A stretch of 46,806 nt of DNA from Bacillota bacterium (GTDB lineage Bacteria > Bacillota > Clostridia > Lachnospirales > Lachnospiraceae): the NCBI GenBank assembly GCA_023421075.1, contig JAEZUM010000029.1:1-46806 (forward strand). The letters are read 5' to 3'. Positions 33,781-42,189 of the stretch are shown one piece after another (the stretch's first letter is position 1; each line of letters begins with the position of its first letter). The notes below the pieces were generated by a model. The model was not told the origin of the DNA and made no database searches. It saw nothing but the letters and a program-made list of their open reading frames with translations. Position numbers and translations under genes: made by a program.

Positions 33781-35853
33781 ATGAAATATAACGTACTGTT
33801 TAAAGAGGAGAATGAGGCGATCAGAGAACGATATGATTTGGCAATGGAACGAATTGCTCTGATGCAAAAAGAGGAAAGTGTAAGAGAGCCATTTCGGAGC
33901 TATTTCCAAAAGACGTCTGCCTTTGTTCTTATGGTGAAGCAGGCAGCGGCGCTGGCTTTGGAGGAGCGTTTATCGGAGCTATCCCTTAAGGAGCAAGAGG
34001 GCTTAAACCGGGCATTGTATGAAGATATTATCGGAGAAAACTATTACTATAGTTATGCGAACCCCTCCTATGCTGCAGAGAAGTTCGGCGAGAAGTTCGG
34101 GAAGCTGTTATCCTTCCTGCTGACGGAGCTTCGCAGTATAATCATTTATGCATACGAGTGTAGATTATTTGAGATTACCATTTTCTTAGAACTGTTAATC
34201 GAGGTATACAATTACTTTGAGGAAGAGGACGATTACACCTATAAGGATGTGAAGCGTGCTATTTATGATTTCATGAGCGATTACTGTGAAGTACTTGTGG
34301 AGAATCGAGTACGTGATCTCGTTGATTCGGAATTGACCTTTGCAAGAGATATTATTATGGAATCCGATCTGAAGGATCTCAGGTATCTCTATCAATACGG
34401 TGAATATATTACGGAAAATGAGCTTAAGACAGCACAGTTCCTGAACTCGTTGCCCGAGGAGCAGCTGCAGGCGATGGCGGATACATACACGGAGGGGTAC
34501 CGTCTGGGCTTTATTGCAAATCGTCTTGATTTAAGTAAGAAGGCTTATGTGAATATCCGTTATCAGGTAGGATATGAAAGAATGGTACGCTGTGCCATCC
34601 ATAATTTCAAGAAGATGGGTCTGGAGCCTACAATCTATCGCGCTGCCTATAATGCGGTGAATAAGCTGCAGCACCTGAAGATCGGTTATCACGCAACCAG
34701 TCCGAATAAGCAATACGATTATGACCATCGCTTTGATATCGGATTGTTCTACGATAAGGCCTTCAAGGAGAGAAAACTGGAGAGCTATAAGCTTGCATTT
34801 GAGAAATATAAGCAAAAGGCAGGGCTGTATGCCGGTCCTGCGGTGATTGAGGTATTCGGTGAGGAGCTCTTCGCTCCTGAGGATAAGAAAGAGGCTGTGA
34901 AGCTGGATAAGCGTCAACAGAAGCTCTATGTGGAGTATAATAACGAGGAAAGCTTTGTGAGAAATGAATATCTGAAGCTCGATGAAATTTCCTTTACGAT
35001 TATATCCTATCCGGTACCGGAGATCGGTAAGGATTTCAATGAAATCTTTGCGGAAACCGTAAAGGTTAACACCCTGGATAGTAATCGCTACAGGGACATC
35101 CAGCAGCATATCATTAATGCTCTGGATCAGGGGGATTATGTTCATATTCTGGGTGCGGGAAAGAATCATACGGATCTTTGTGTGAATCTTTATGAACTCA
35201 AAGATAGTTCCAAAGAAACGATCTTTGAGAATTGCGTGGCAGATGTGAATATTCCGGTAGGGGAGGTCTTTACTTCACCGGTACTGAACGGTACGAACGG
35301 AGTTCTTCACGTTCCGAAGATTTATCTCAGAGATCTGGAGTATAGCGAATTGGAATTAACCTTCCGGGACGGTTTGGTGGCGGAGTATTCCTGCGCTAAT
35401 TTTAAAGAAGCAGAGAAGAATAGAAGCTTTATCAAAGAGAATCTGCTATATAACCACGAGTACCTGCCTCTTGGTGAGTTTGCCATCGGAACCAACACGA
35501 CGGCTTATATGATGGGCAAGAAATTTGATATTGCGCCCAGACTTCCGATCTTGATTGCAGAGAAGACGGGGCCTCATTTCGCAATCGGAGATACCTGTTA
35601 TCATATGAGTGAAGAGACCGCTGTATTTAATCCGGATGGTAAGGAAATTGTGGCAAGAGATAATGAAATCTCCTTACTTCGTAAGACAGAACCGTCGAAA
35701 GCATATTTTAATTGTCATACGGACATAACCCTTCCTTACGACGAGATTAAGGAGATTGCTGTGGTAAAGAAGGATGGAACCAGAATACCGATCATACAGA
35801 ATGCAAGATTTGTGTTAGAAGGAACCACAGAGTTGAATGAAGCGTTTGATTAA
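33781..35853 (+). CDS. M29-like aminopeptidase with long N-terminal extension
   Basis: From ATG 33781 (GGAGGG 8 nt upstream) the product is 690 aa. The last 330 residues match M29 metallo-aminopeptidases (PepS/AmpS): VGEVFTSPVLNGTNGV with Glu495, LGEFAIGTN with Glu566, TGPHFAIGDT with His599, and CHTD with His646 and Asp648. These are the five family zinc ligands. Family members are about 410 aa, so roughly 280 N-terminal residues are extra. They are helical, acidic and Tyr-rich, without a signal peptide, and I recognise no domain. It probably trims peptides in the cytosol. It lies between small membrane-protein genes and an ABC transporter in one operon. Confidence 0.8.
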   Translation: MKYNVLFKEENEAIRERYDLAMERIALMQKEESVREPFRSYFQKTSAFVLMVKQAAALALEERLSELSLKEQEGLNRALYEDIIGENYYYSYANPSYAAEKFGEKFGKLLSFLLTELRSIIIYAYECRLFEITIFLELLIEVYNYFEEEDDYTYKDVKRAIYDFMSDYCEVLVENRVRDLVDSELTFARDIIMESDLKDLRYLYQYGEYITENELKTAQFLNSLPEEQLQAMADTYTEGYRLGFIANRLDLSKKAYVNIRYQVGYERMVRCAIHNFKKMGLEPTIYRAAYNAVNKLQHLKIGYHATSPNKQYDYDHRFDIGLFYDKAFKERKLESYKLAFEKYKQKAGLYAGPAVIEVFGEELFAPEDKKEAVKLDKRQQKLYVEYNNEESFVRNEYLKLDEISFTIISYPVPEIGKDFNEIFAETVKVNTLDSNRYRDIQQHIINALDQGDYVHILGAGKNHTDLCVNLYELKDSSKETIFENCVADVNIPVGEVFTSPVLNGTNGVLHVPKIYLRDLEYSELELTFRDGLVAEYSCANFKEAEKNRSFIKENLLYNHEYLPLGEFAIGTNTTAYMMGKKFDIAPRLPILIAEKTGPHFAIGDTCYHMSEETAVFNPDGKEIVARDNEISLLRKTEPSKAYFNCHTDITLPYDEIKEIAVVKKDGTRIPIIQNARFVLEGTTELNEAFD

Positions 35854-35873
35854 ATCAGAGTAGGAGGGTTATG

Positions 35874-36587
35874 ATGCTAAGCATTAAGGATTTCTCAAAA
35901 AGCTATAAGAGTGAAAAAAAAGCAGTGGATCATCTGAATCTGGAGGTAAAGGCAGGCGATATCTTTGGTTTTATCGGACACAACGGTGCCGGTAAGACAA
36001 CAACGATACGTTCCATCGTCGGAGTATTGGATTTTGAAGAAGGAGAGATTACCATTGATGGGATCTCAGTGAAGAAGAATCCGGTAGCCTGTAAGAAGAT
36101 TACTGCATATATACCGGATAACCCGGACCTGTATGAGCATCTGACCGGAATCGGATATCTGAATTTCATCGGGGATATTTATGAGGTTAATCGCTTTGAC
36201 AGAGAGACATTAATTGAACGCTACGGCGATGCCTTCGAGCTGACCTCTAACCTGGGGGATACCATATCCTCCTATTCCCATGGTATGAAGCAAAAGCTGG
36301 CTATCATTGCCGCCTTAATACATAGACCGAAGCTTTTGGTTCTGGATGAGCCCTTTGTTGGCTTGGATCCCAAAGCTGCTCATACGCTTAAGACGATCAT
36401 GTCTCAAATGTGCCAGGAGGGCAGTGCAATCTTTTTCTCTACCCATGTATTGGAGGTAGCAGAAAAGCTCTGTAATAAGATTGCTATTATAAAGAATGGC
36501 AGGTTGATTTCCTGTGGAACCACCGAAGAGGTGAAGGGAAATAACAGCCTTGAGGAAGTATTTATGGAGCTGATTGATGAAAAGTAG
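35874..36587 (+). CDS. ABC transporter ATP-binding protein
   Basis: The 237-aa ATPase has Walker A GHNGAGKTTT, the Q-loop region, signature YSHGMKQKLAI, Walker B LLVLDEPFVGLD and switch His in STHVLEVAE. The single-domain form with the DrrA/CcmA-like layout suits a two-component transporter with the membrane protein encoded 18 nt downstream. ATG 35874 is preferred to 35871 because AGGAGG then lies 6 nt away. Substrate is unknown. The VanZ and peptidase neighbours suggest peptide or envelope-related export, which is an inference. Confidence 0.92.
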   Translation: MLSIKDFSKSYKSEKKAVDHLNLEVKAGDIFGFIGHNGAGKTTTIRSIVGVLDFEEGEITIDGISVKKNPVACKKITAYIPDNPDLYEHLTGIGYLNFIGDIYEVNRFDRETLIERYGDAFELTSNLGDTISSYSHGMKQKLAIIAALIHRPKLLVLDEPFVGLDPKAAHTLKTIMSQMCQEGSAIFFSTHVLEVAEKLCNKIAIIKNGRLISCGTTEEVKGNNSLEEVFMELIDEK

Positions 36588-36605
36588 AACTACACCGGGA
36601 AAGGT

Positions 36606-38192
36606 ATGGTTATCAGTATGAAAAAGGTGATGCGTTTAGTAAGTGTTCAGCTATGGGCGGTGCTTGGTGACATGCTCTCCATCGGAAATCTGAAAAAGAA
36701 GAAACCTAAGGCATTATATCTTGGGGTTGGTTTTTTTGTTATTCTTATGAGTGCAATTTCATTTTTTTATAGTATTATGATCGGCAGCGGATTAATTATG
36801 TTTGATAGTCTTGCACTTCTTCCTCCGATTATGATGTCAGTGGTATGTATTATATTGCTCCTGACAACCATATTACAGGTGAAGGGTACTATATTCGGCT
36901 TTAAAGATTATGATATGGTCATGGCCCTTCCGATCAGTACCGGGGGGATCGTAGCTAGCCGTCTGATCATATTATATTCAATTAATATGGTATTTGTAAT
37001 GATGTTGATATTACCAATGATGCTGGCATATGGTATTTTGGCACACCCTCCGACTCTCTTCTATATATTTGGTTTGGTGGCTATGCTGTTTGTACCCTTG
37101 GTTCCCATTGTGATTGCTTCTGTGATAGGAACGGTAATTGCCTATATAGCCTCCAAGTTCCGCCGCAACAATCTGTTGAATATTATTCTAATCATGGGAT
37201 TATTGGCAGCATTTATGGCGATGTCCTTTCAAATCGAGGATAATGGCGAAAAGCTGGTGAACCTTAGCAGAACTATGACAGCACAGGTATACAATCTATA
37301 TCCTCTTGCGAAGTTGTATACCATGGCAGTTGTTGAGCAGGATGTCCTGTCCTTTGGTCTTTTCCTTGGAATATCTACCCTTGCCTTTGTCCTTTATACG
37401 ATTCTGGTAAAATCGATATTTAAGAAAATGAATACTGCCATCATGACAGGGAGAGCAAGATCGAATTATAAGCTGGGCAGACTTAAGACATCCTCACCGA
37501 TGAAGGCGCTGTATCTTAAGGAATTGAAACGGTATTTTTCCTCTACGTTATATGTAACCAATACTGCCTTTGGTATTGTTATGCTGACTTTGGCATCGGT
37601 TGCGTTATTCTTCGTAGATCCGCAGGCAATCTTCGGAGCGGAAATGCCGGGTAATCTGATGGCCGCCGTCGGCCCGACAATCATATCCTTCTGTGTTATG
37701 ATGTGCTGTACAACGATGTCATCGATTTCCTTGGAAGGTAAGAACCTTTGGATAATAAAATCTATGCCGATAGAACCAAAGACCGTATACTTGTCAAAGA
37801 TATATGTTAATCTGACGGTACTTTCACCGGCACTAATTGATGCAGTTATTCTTGGCATCGCCTTGAAGGCGGACCTGATTATCATCATACTCATGGTTTT
37901 CATCACGGCAGTCTGCTCGGTTTTTATTTCTTTATTCGGACTTCTGATGAACCTTTTAATGCCGAATTTTAATTGGAGCAATGAGACGGTTGTTATAAAA
38001 CAGGGTGCCGCCGCCATGATTACAATATTCTCCTCCATCGGCATTGTTGCAATACAATTTCCCCTCATGGTTATCATACCGAGTATGTCGGTCGCTTATT
38101 TGGGGTACGTAATCGTCATGTTGGCGATCGATGCAGGCTTGTATGCTATTCTTATGCGATATGGTAAAAAGCGATTCGCAGCTTTAGTCTAA
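36606..38192 (+). CDS. ABC transporter permease (large membrane subunit)
   Basis: The 528-aa protein has about 12 hydrophobic helices in two halves (about 35-265 and 310-525) with a cytosolic loop rich in Lys and Arg near 280-305. It follows the ATPase gene directly, so it should be its membrane partner. Proteins of this size and layout occur as ABC-2-like exporters in Clostridia, with no assigned substrate. The start is ATG 36606 with GGGA upstream, or 36618. It is the last gene of the operon. Hairpin copy 3 begins 7 nt after its stop. Confidence 0.8.
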   Translation: MVISMKKVMRLVSVQLWAVLGDMLSIGNLKKKKPKALYLGVGFFVILMSAISFFYSIMIGSGLIMFDSLALLPPIMMSVVCIILLLTTILQVKGTIFGFKDYDMVMALPISTGGIVASRLIILYSINMVFVMMLILPMMLAYGILAHPPTLFYIFGLVAMLFVPLVPIVIASVIGTVIAYIASKFRRNNLLNIILIMGLLAAFMAMSFQIEDNGEKLVNLSRTMTAQVYNLYPLAKLYTMAVVEQDVLSFGLFLGISTLAFVLYTILVKSIFKKMNTAIMTGRARSNYKLGRLKTSSPMKALYLKELKRYFSSTLYVTNTAFGIVMLTLASVALFFVDPQAIFGAEMPGNLMAAVGPTIISFCVMMCCTTMSSISLEGKNLWIIKSMPIEPKTVYLSKIYVNLTVLSPALIDAVILGIALKADLIIIILMVFITAVCSVFISLFGLLMNLLMPNFNWSNETVVIKQGAAAMITIFSSIGIVAIQFPLMVIIPSMSVAYLGYVIVMLAIDAGLYAILMRYGKKRFAALV

Positions 38193-38198
38193 TGAAAC

Positions 38199-38461
38199 GA
38201 TCAGGGTGTCAAAGTCCGGATGTCAATATAAATCGTCAATTTACAAAACTACTGTTACATAGTGCAACACAAAACATAGTTTATTTGCAACACGCTCTCG
38301 CTTGGATGAAGTACGTAATGGTACATAAGAACCCAAAGTACGGGTTCTAAGTACCAACGACTTCATACAGTTGCAAACTAAACCATGTTTGTATCACCCT
38401 ATGTAATTGAATAGTGTAAATTGAATGAAAATTTGACATCCGGACTTTTGACACCCTGATC
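38199..38461 (+). repeat. Long imperfect hairpin with conserved core, copy 3
   Basis: The outer arms pair over about 27 bp with a single bulge (38199-38226 with 38433-38461). Inner blocks such as TCAATTTACA, ACATAG and TTTGCAAC also pair. The core reads ACGCTCTCGCTTGG (38292-38305), stem ATGAAGT (38306-38312) with ACTTCAT (38360-38366), GGTACATAAG (38320-38329), an apical AGAACCC/GGGTTCT stem, and CTAAGTACC (38347-38355). It is the clearest copy. It lies between the ABC permease gene and purM and has no T-tail. Confidence 0.87.
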
Positions 38462-38632
38462 CTAATTTATGATAATAAAATGTCTCGAAGCCTGCTTTCT
38501 GTCGTTTATGCGACAGGATAAATTGGTACAGCGTAGTCCTTCCGGTTGTGATTAAAAACAAGTGCTTATATATAACGCCTAATATATTAGACTCCCTAAT
38601 AAGTTGCATAAGAAATAATCTGCCGAAAAATA

Positions 38633-38661
38633 ACGACAAACGAATATGAATATGCTAAAAT
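38633..38661 (+). promoter_or_regulatory. Candidate promoter of the purMND operon
   Basis: ACGACA (38633-38638) and TAAAAT (38656-38661) lie 17 bp apart, with a leader of about 80 nt before purM. This is a fair match only. Confidence 0.45.
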
Positions 38662-38746
38662 GTGAGCATAAAAGCGTTGAAAATGAACAGTGATGTTGAT
38701 GAAATATAAGTGGCTGACAGCTTAGTCGAATTAGGAGGTAAAGCAT

Positions 38747-39772
38747 ATGGATTATAAGAAGGCAGGAGTCGATATTGAAGCCGGATATAAGGCAGTTGAC
38801 CTGATGAAGGAGCACATCAAGGGTACGATGCGTAAGGAGGTTCTGGGAGGGATCGGAGGCTTCTCCGGTGCATTTTCACTGGAAAGCTTCAAGAATATGG
38901 AGCAGCCTACTCTTATCTCCGGTACAGACGGAGTTGGTACGAAGCTTAAACTGGCGTTCCTGTTGGACAAGCATGATACCATCGGTATTGACTGTGTTGC
39001 TATGTGTGTCAACGATATTGCCTGTGCAGGTGCAGAACCTTTATTTTTCTTAGATTATATTGCGTGCGGTAAAAACGAGCCGGAGAAGATTGCTACGATT
39101 GTGAAGGGTGTTGCGGAAGGATGTAAGCAGGCCGGAGCAGCATTAATAGGTGGTGAGACAGCAGAGATGCCGGGCTTCTACCCCGTGGAGGAATATGATC
39201 TGGCAGGCTTTGCCGTTGGAATTATCGACCAGAAGCAGATGATTACCGGTGCGGGTATGAAGCAGGGAGATGTTTTGATCGGAATTGCATCCTCCGGTAT
39301 TCACAGCAATGGTTATTCATTGGTAAGGAAGGTATTCAGTATGAAGAGAGAGACACTGGACACCTATTATGAATCCCTGGGAAATACTTTGGGTGAGACC
39401 TTACTCACACCTACTAAGATCTATGTGAAAGCGCTACAGAGTCTAAAACAAGGCATGATTAATATTAAGGCTTGCAGCCATATCACGGGTGGCGGCTTCT
39501 ATGAGAATATACCAAGAATGCTTCCGGAAGGCATTCATGCTATGATTAATAAGAACAGCTATAATATTCCTCCGATTTTCCAGATGCTTTCAAAGGACGG
39601 AGATATTGAGGAGCAGGTAATGTATAATACCTACAATATGGGAATCGGTATGCTGATCGCGGTTGATCGCAGTGAGGCAGATAAAGCCTTGAGATTACTT
39701 ACCGCTGCAGGCGAGACAGCATTTATAGTTGGTGAAGCTGTAAACGGAACGAAGGGAGTAACCTTATGCTAA
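38747..39772 (+). CDS. purM: Phosphoribosylformylglycinamidine cyclo-ligase (AIR synthetase)
   Basis: PurM closes the imidazole ring of AIR using ATP, step 5 of purine synthesis. The 341-aa product shows YKKAGVDIEAGYKAV, LISGTDGVGTKLKLAF, the conserved DCVAMCVNDI, GGETAEMPGFY and HITGGGFYENIPRMLP. GGAGG precedes the ATG. It overlaps purN by 7 nt, so purM-purN-purD form an operon. The earlier pathway genes (purF, purC, purE, purL) are not in the window. Confidence 0.97.
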   Translation: MDYKKAGVDIEAGYKAVDLMKEHIKGTMRKEVLGGIGGFSGAFSLESFKNMEQPTLISGTDGVGTKLKLAFLLDKHDTIGIDCVAMCVNDIACAGAEPLFFLDYIACGKNEPEKIATIVKGVAEGCKQAGAALIGGETAEMPGFYPVEEYDLAGFAVGIIDQKQMITGAGMKQGDVLIGIASSGIHSNGYSLVRKVFSMKRETLDTYYESLGNTLGETLLTPTKIYVKALQSLKQGMINIKACSHITGGGFYENIPRMLPEGIHAMINKNSYNIPPIFQMLSKDGDIEEQVMYNTYNMGIGMLIAVDRSEADKALRLLTAAGETAFIVGEAVNGTKGVTLC

Positions 39773-40392
39773 AGCTTGCAGTTCTGGTATCCGGTGGCGG
39801 TACGAATCTTCAAGCACTAATCGATCAGATTAATCAGGGCAAGCTCACAGATGTGAGTATTGAAGTCGTGATTAGTAATAAGCGGGAAGCATATGCCCTT
39901 GAGAGAGCAAGAAAGCATGGGATTCCTGCTGAAGCGGTGGTGAAGAAGGAATACGGGAGTAAAGAAGCCTTTGATGATGCATTGCTATCCCTGATTGACC
40001 GTTATCAGGTCGATCTAGTTGTATTAGCAGGATGTCTGCTCATTCTTCCGGAGAAGGTGGTAAGCAGCTATTCTAATCGTATTATTAATGTTCATCCATC
40101 TTTAATTCCCTCTTTTTGCGGAGAGGGGTATTATGGATTAAGGGTTCATGAGGCGGCGCTTGCAAGAGGAGTCAAGGTGACAGGGGCTACCGTTCATTTT
40201 GTCGATGAAGGTACCGATACCGGTCCGATTATTCTTCAGAAGGCTGTTATAGTGGAAGATGGAGATACTCCTGAGCTTCTGCAACAAAGAGTAATGGAGC
40301 AGGCGGAATGGGAGATATTACCCGAAGCGGTCCAATTGATTGCCGAGAAGAAGATTGTGATTGAAAATAATATTGTAAGGCGGATTAAGTAG
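39766..40392 (+). CDS. purN: Phosphoribosylglycinamide formyltransferase
   Basis: PurN transfers the formyl group of 10-formyl-THF to GAR. The 208-aa product has VLVSGGGTNLQALI, VLAGCLLILP, INVHPSLIPSF with the catalytic Asn-x-His, and VDEGTDTGPII with the catalytic Asp. In place of the E. coli PGLH region it has CGEGYYG, which I recall from other clostridial PurN. The start overlaps the end of purM by 7 nt, indicating coupling. A terminator-like hairpin follows before purD. Confidence 0.95.
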   Translation: MLKLAVLVSGGGTNLQALIDQINQGKLTDVSIEVVISNKREAYALERARKHGIPAEAVVKKEYGSKEAFDDALLSLIDRYQVDLVVLAGCLLILPEKVVSSYSNRIINVHPSLIPSFCGEGYYGLRVHEAALARGVKVTGATVHFVDEGTDTGPIILQKAVIVEDGDTPELLQQRVMEQAEWEILPEAVQLIAEKKIVIENNIVRRIK

Positions 40393-40401
40393 GCTGTATG
40401 G

Positions 40402-40448
40402 AAACAGATGGTAGATTTGATGGTTACGCATCCTGCCTTCTGTTTTTT
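40402..40448 (+). terminator. Internal terminator-like hairpin between purN and purD
   Basis: An imperfect stem pairs AACAGA with TCTGTT and contains inner GATG/CATC and GG/CC pairs, ending in six T. It lies 29 nt before purD. It could lower purD transcription within the operon or be a decayed site. Confidence 0.55.
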
Positions 40449-40476
40449 GTATACTTGACAAATGGAGGATAAGGAA

Positions 40477-41748
40477 ATGAAGGTTTTGGTCATTGGCAGT
40501 GGCGGAAGAGAACATGCAATAGTACAAAAAATCGCAAGTAGCCCTAAGGTGGACGGCTTATACTGTGCTCCCGGCAATGCGGGAATTGCAGAACTGGCCG
40601 AATGTGTGGATATTTCTGTCAGTAATTTTACTGGACTTGCCGATTTCGCAGAGAAAGAAAAAATAGATCTCACGGTCGTCGGACCGGATGATCCTCTGGT
40701 TGCCGGTATTATTGATGTATTTGAGGAGCGGGGACTGCGAGTATTCGGTCCTAGGAAGAAGGCTGCAATCATCGAAGGCTCAAAAGCATTTTCTAAGGAT
40801 TTAATGAAGAAATATAATATTCCTTCCGCTGCATATGAGACCTTTGAGGAATCAGACAAAGCAATCCAATATCTTAAGACAAGCTCTTATCCGATTGTAT
40901 TAAAGGCAGATGGCCTGGCTTTGGGTAAGGGAGTACTGATCTGTAACAGCTATGAGGAAGCCGTTCAGGGAGTGAAGCAGATCATGGAGGATAAGCAATT
41001 CGGATCAGCCGGTGATAAGCTTGTAGTGGAAGAGTTTATGACGGGTCGAGAGGTATCTGTACTGGCTTTTTGCGATGGTACCCATATCCTGCCTATGACC
41101 AGCGCACAAGACCATAAGAGAGCGAAAGATGGGGATCAGGGTTTAAATACCGGAGGGATGGGAACCTTTTCGCCAAGTCCCTTCTACACCACAGAGGTCG
41201 ATGATTTCTGTAAGAAGTATATCTACCAACCTACTATGGACGCGATGAAGGCAGAGGGCAGAGACTTTATCGGTATTCTGTTTGTTGGACTGATGTTGAC
41301 GAAGGATGGCCCGAAGGTATTGGAATATAACGCACGATTCGGAGACCCGGAGACTCAGGTGGTACTTCCGAGAATGCAAAATGATATCATTGATGTGTTC
41401 GAAGCATGCATCGATGGCAGATTAGGTGAGGTTACACTGAAATTTGAAGAGAATGCAGCAGTATGTGTGGTACTTGCCTCCGAGGGCTACCCGGAGCATT
41501 ATGAGAAGGGATATCCGATTACCGGCCTAGAGAACTTCCGTGACAAAGCGGACTACTTTGTATTTCATGCGGGAACCAGACAGTCCGGTTCTGAAGTAGT
41601 AACGAATGGAGGAAGAGTACTGGGAGTGACCGCTACAGGGAAGGATCTAAAAGAAGCGAGGCAAAAGGCTTATGAAGCAACCGGCTGGCTTCACTTTGAC
41701 AATAAATATATGAGAAATGATATCGGAAAAGCCATTGAAGAAGTCTAA
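40477..41748 (+). CDS. purD: Phosphoribosylamine-glycine ligase
   Basis: PurD is an ATP-grasp ligase that joins phosphoribosylamine and glycine to make GAR. The 423-aa product has VLVIGSGGREHAI, the ATP-grasp lid region YPIVLKADGLALGKGV, VVEEFMTGREVSVLAF, HKRAKDGDQGLNTGGMG and LEYNARFGDPETQ. The start at 40477 has GGAGG 8 nt upstream. The upstream ATG at 40462 contains that site and is not used. It ends 20 nt before a long hairpin. Confidence 0.96.
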   Translation: MKVLVIGSGGREHAIVQKIASSPKVDGLYCAPGNAGIAELAECVDISVSNFTGLADFAEKEKIDLTVVGPDDPLVAGIIDVFEERGLRVFGPRKKAAIIEGSKAFSKDLMKKYNIPSAAYETFEESDKAIQYLKTSSYPIVLKADGLALGKGVLICNSYEEAVQGVKQIMEDKQFGSAGDKLVVEEFMTGREVSVLAFCDGTHILPMTSAQDHKRAKDGDQGLNTGGMGTFSPSPFYTTEVDDFCKKYIYQPTMDAMKAEGRDFIGILFVGLMLTKDGPKVLEYNARFGDPETQVVLPRMQNDIIDVFEACIDGRLGEVTLKFEENAAVCVVLASEGYPEHYEKGYPITGLENFRDKADYFVFHAGTRQSGSEVVTNGGRVLGVTATGKDLKEARQKAYEATGWLHFDNKYMRNDIGKAIEEV

Positions 41749-42189
41749 TCATTGTTTGGTTTATACAACAGAGAAATACAAGAATATACGCTCCCTCATA
41801 GTATGGGAAGCATATATCCTTGTATTTCTCTGATTTACGTAACGAAATACATCTATACAAATTCGATTTTTAATCATCATTAGTCTGATTATCTTTTATT
41901 TGTCATACACTTCCTCTAATAAAGATCTCTATTAAATTCATATTCTGCAGGGATAAGCATCTTTCTATCTTTTTTCTTACGATTCTGTTACATAATCCTT
42001 AATTTTACAGTGTACTTCACAAAATACTGGTAATGCCACAGAAGTGCCATACTTCTTTTGTAGAATAAGGAAATAAAAAAGGTAAATATAGATGGTTGAC
42101 TTCTAAGGATGGACGGAAGTTATAGCTTTAAAGGGGCTGCTGTAAACAGATACTTTTGCACACTCCCATGTATACGAAAGGGGTACTCA
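41749..42189 (+). other. Spacer between purD and the SH3b protein gene
   Basis: This 441-nt AT-rich spacer has the long hairpin at 41769-41832. In the remaining 350 nt I see no convincing promoter, riboswitch or gene. The direct upstream part (42109-42189) is open in frame with the surface protein but has no RBS for an earlier start. Confidence 0.55.
41769..41832 (+). terminator. Long hairpin after purD
   Basis: A perfect 14-bp outer stem (41769-41782 with 41819-41832) continues into ATAT and GC pairs and a TCCC/GGGA inner stem, 64 nt in all. There is no T-run, so intrinsic termination is uncertain. It may serve as a 3' stability element for the pur transcript. Confidence 0.6.

Larger units (their letters stand above)
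38193..38746 (+). other. Spacer between the ABC operon and purM
   Basis: This 554-nt gene-free spacer contains hairpin copy 3 (38199-38461) and a promoter candidate (38633-38661). I see no purine riboswitch, PurBox pair or further gene between 38462 and 38746. Confidence 0.6.

Noticed and set aside
20512..38461. Hairpin family as a CRISPR or simple REP array
   Set aside because: Copies are single, far apart, and 210-286 bp long with internal structure. There are no regularly spaced direct repeats.
38462..38746. Possible purine riboswitch before purM
   Set aside because: I looked for the paired-loop purine aptamer and PurBox (CGAAC) pairs and saw neither.
38394..38815. Minus-strand frames before and over the purM start
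   Set aside because: No RBS, no recognisable protein, and overlap with the promoter and leader of purM.
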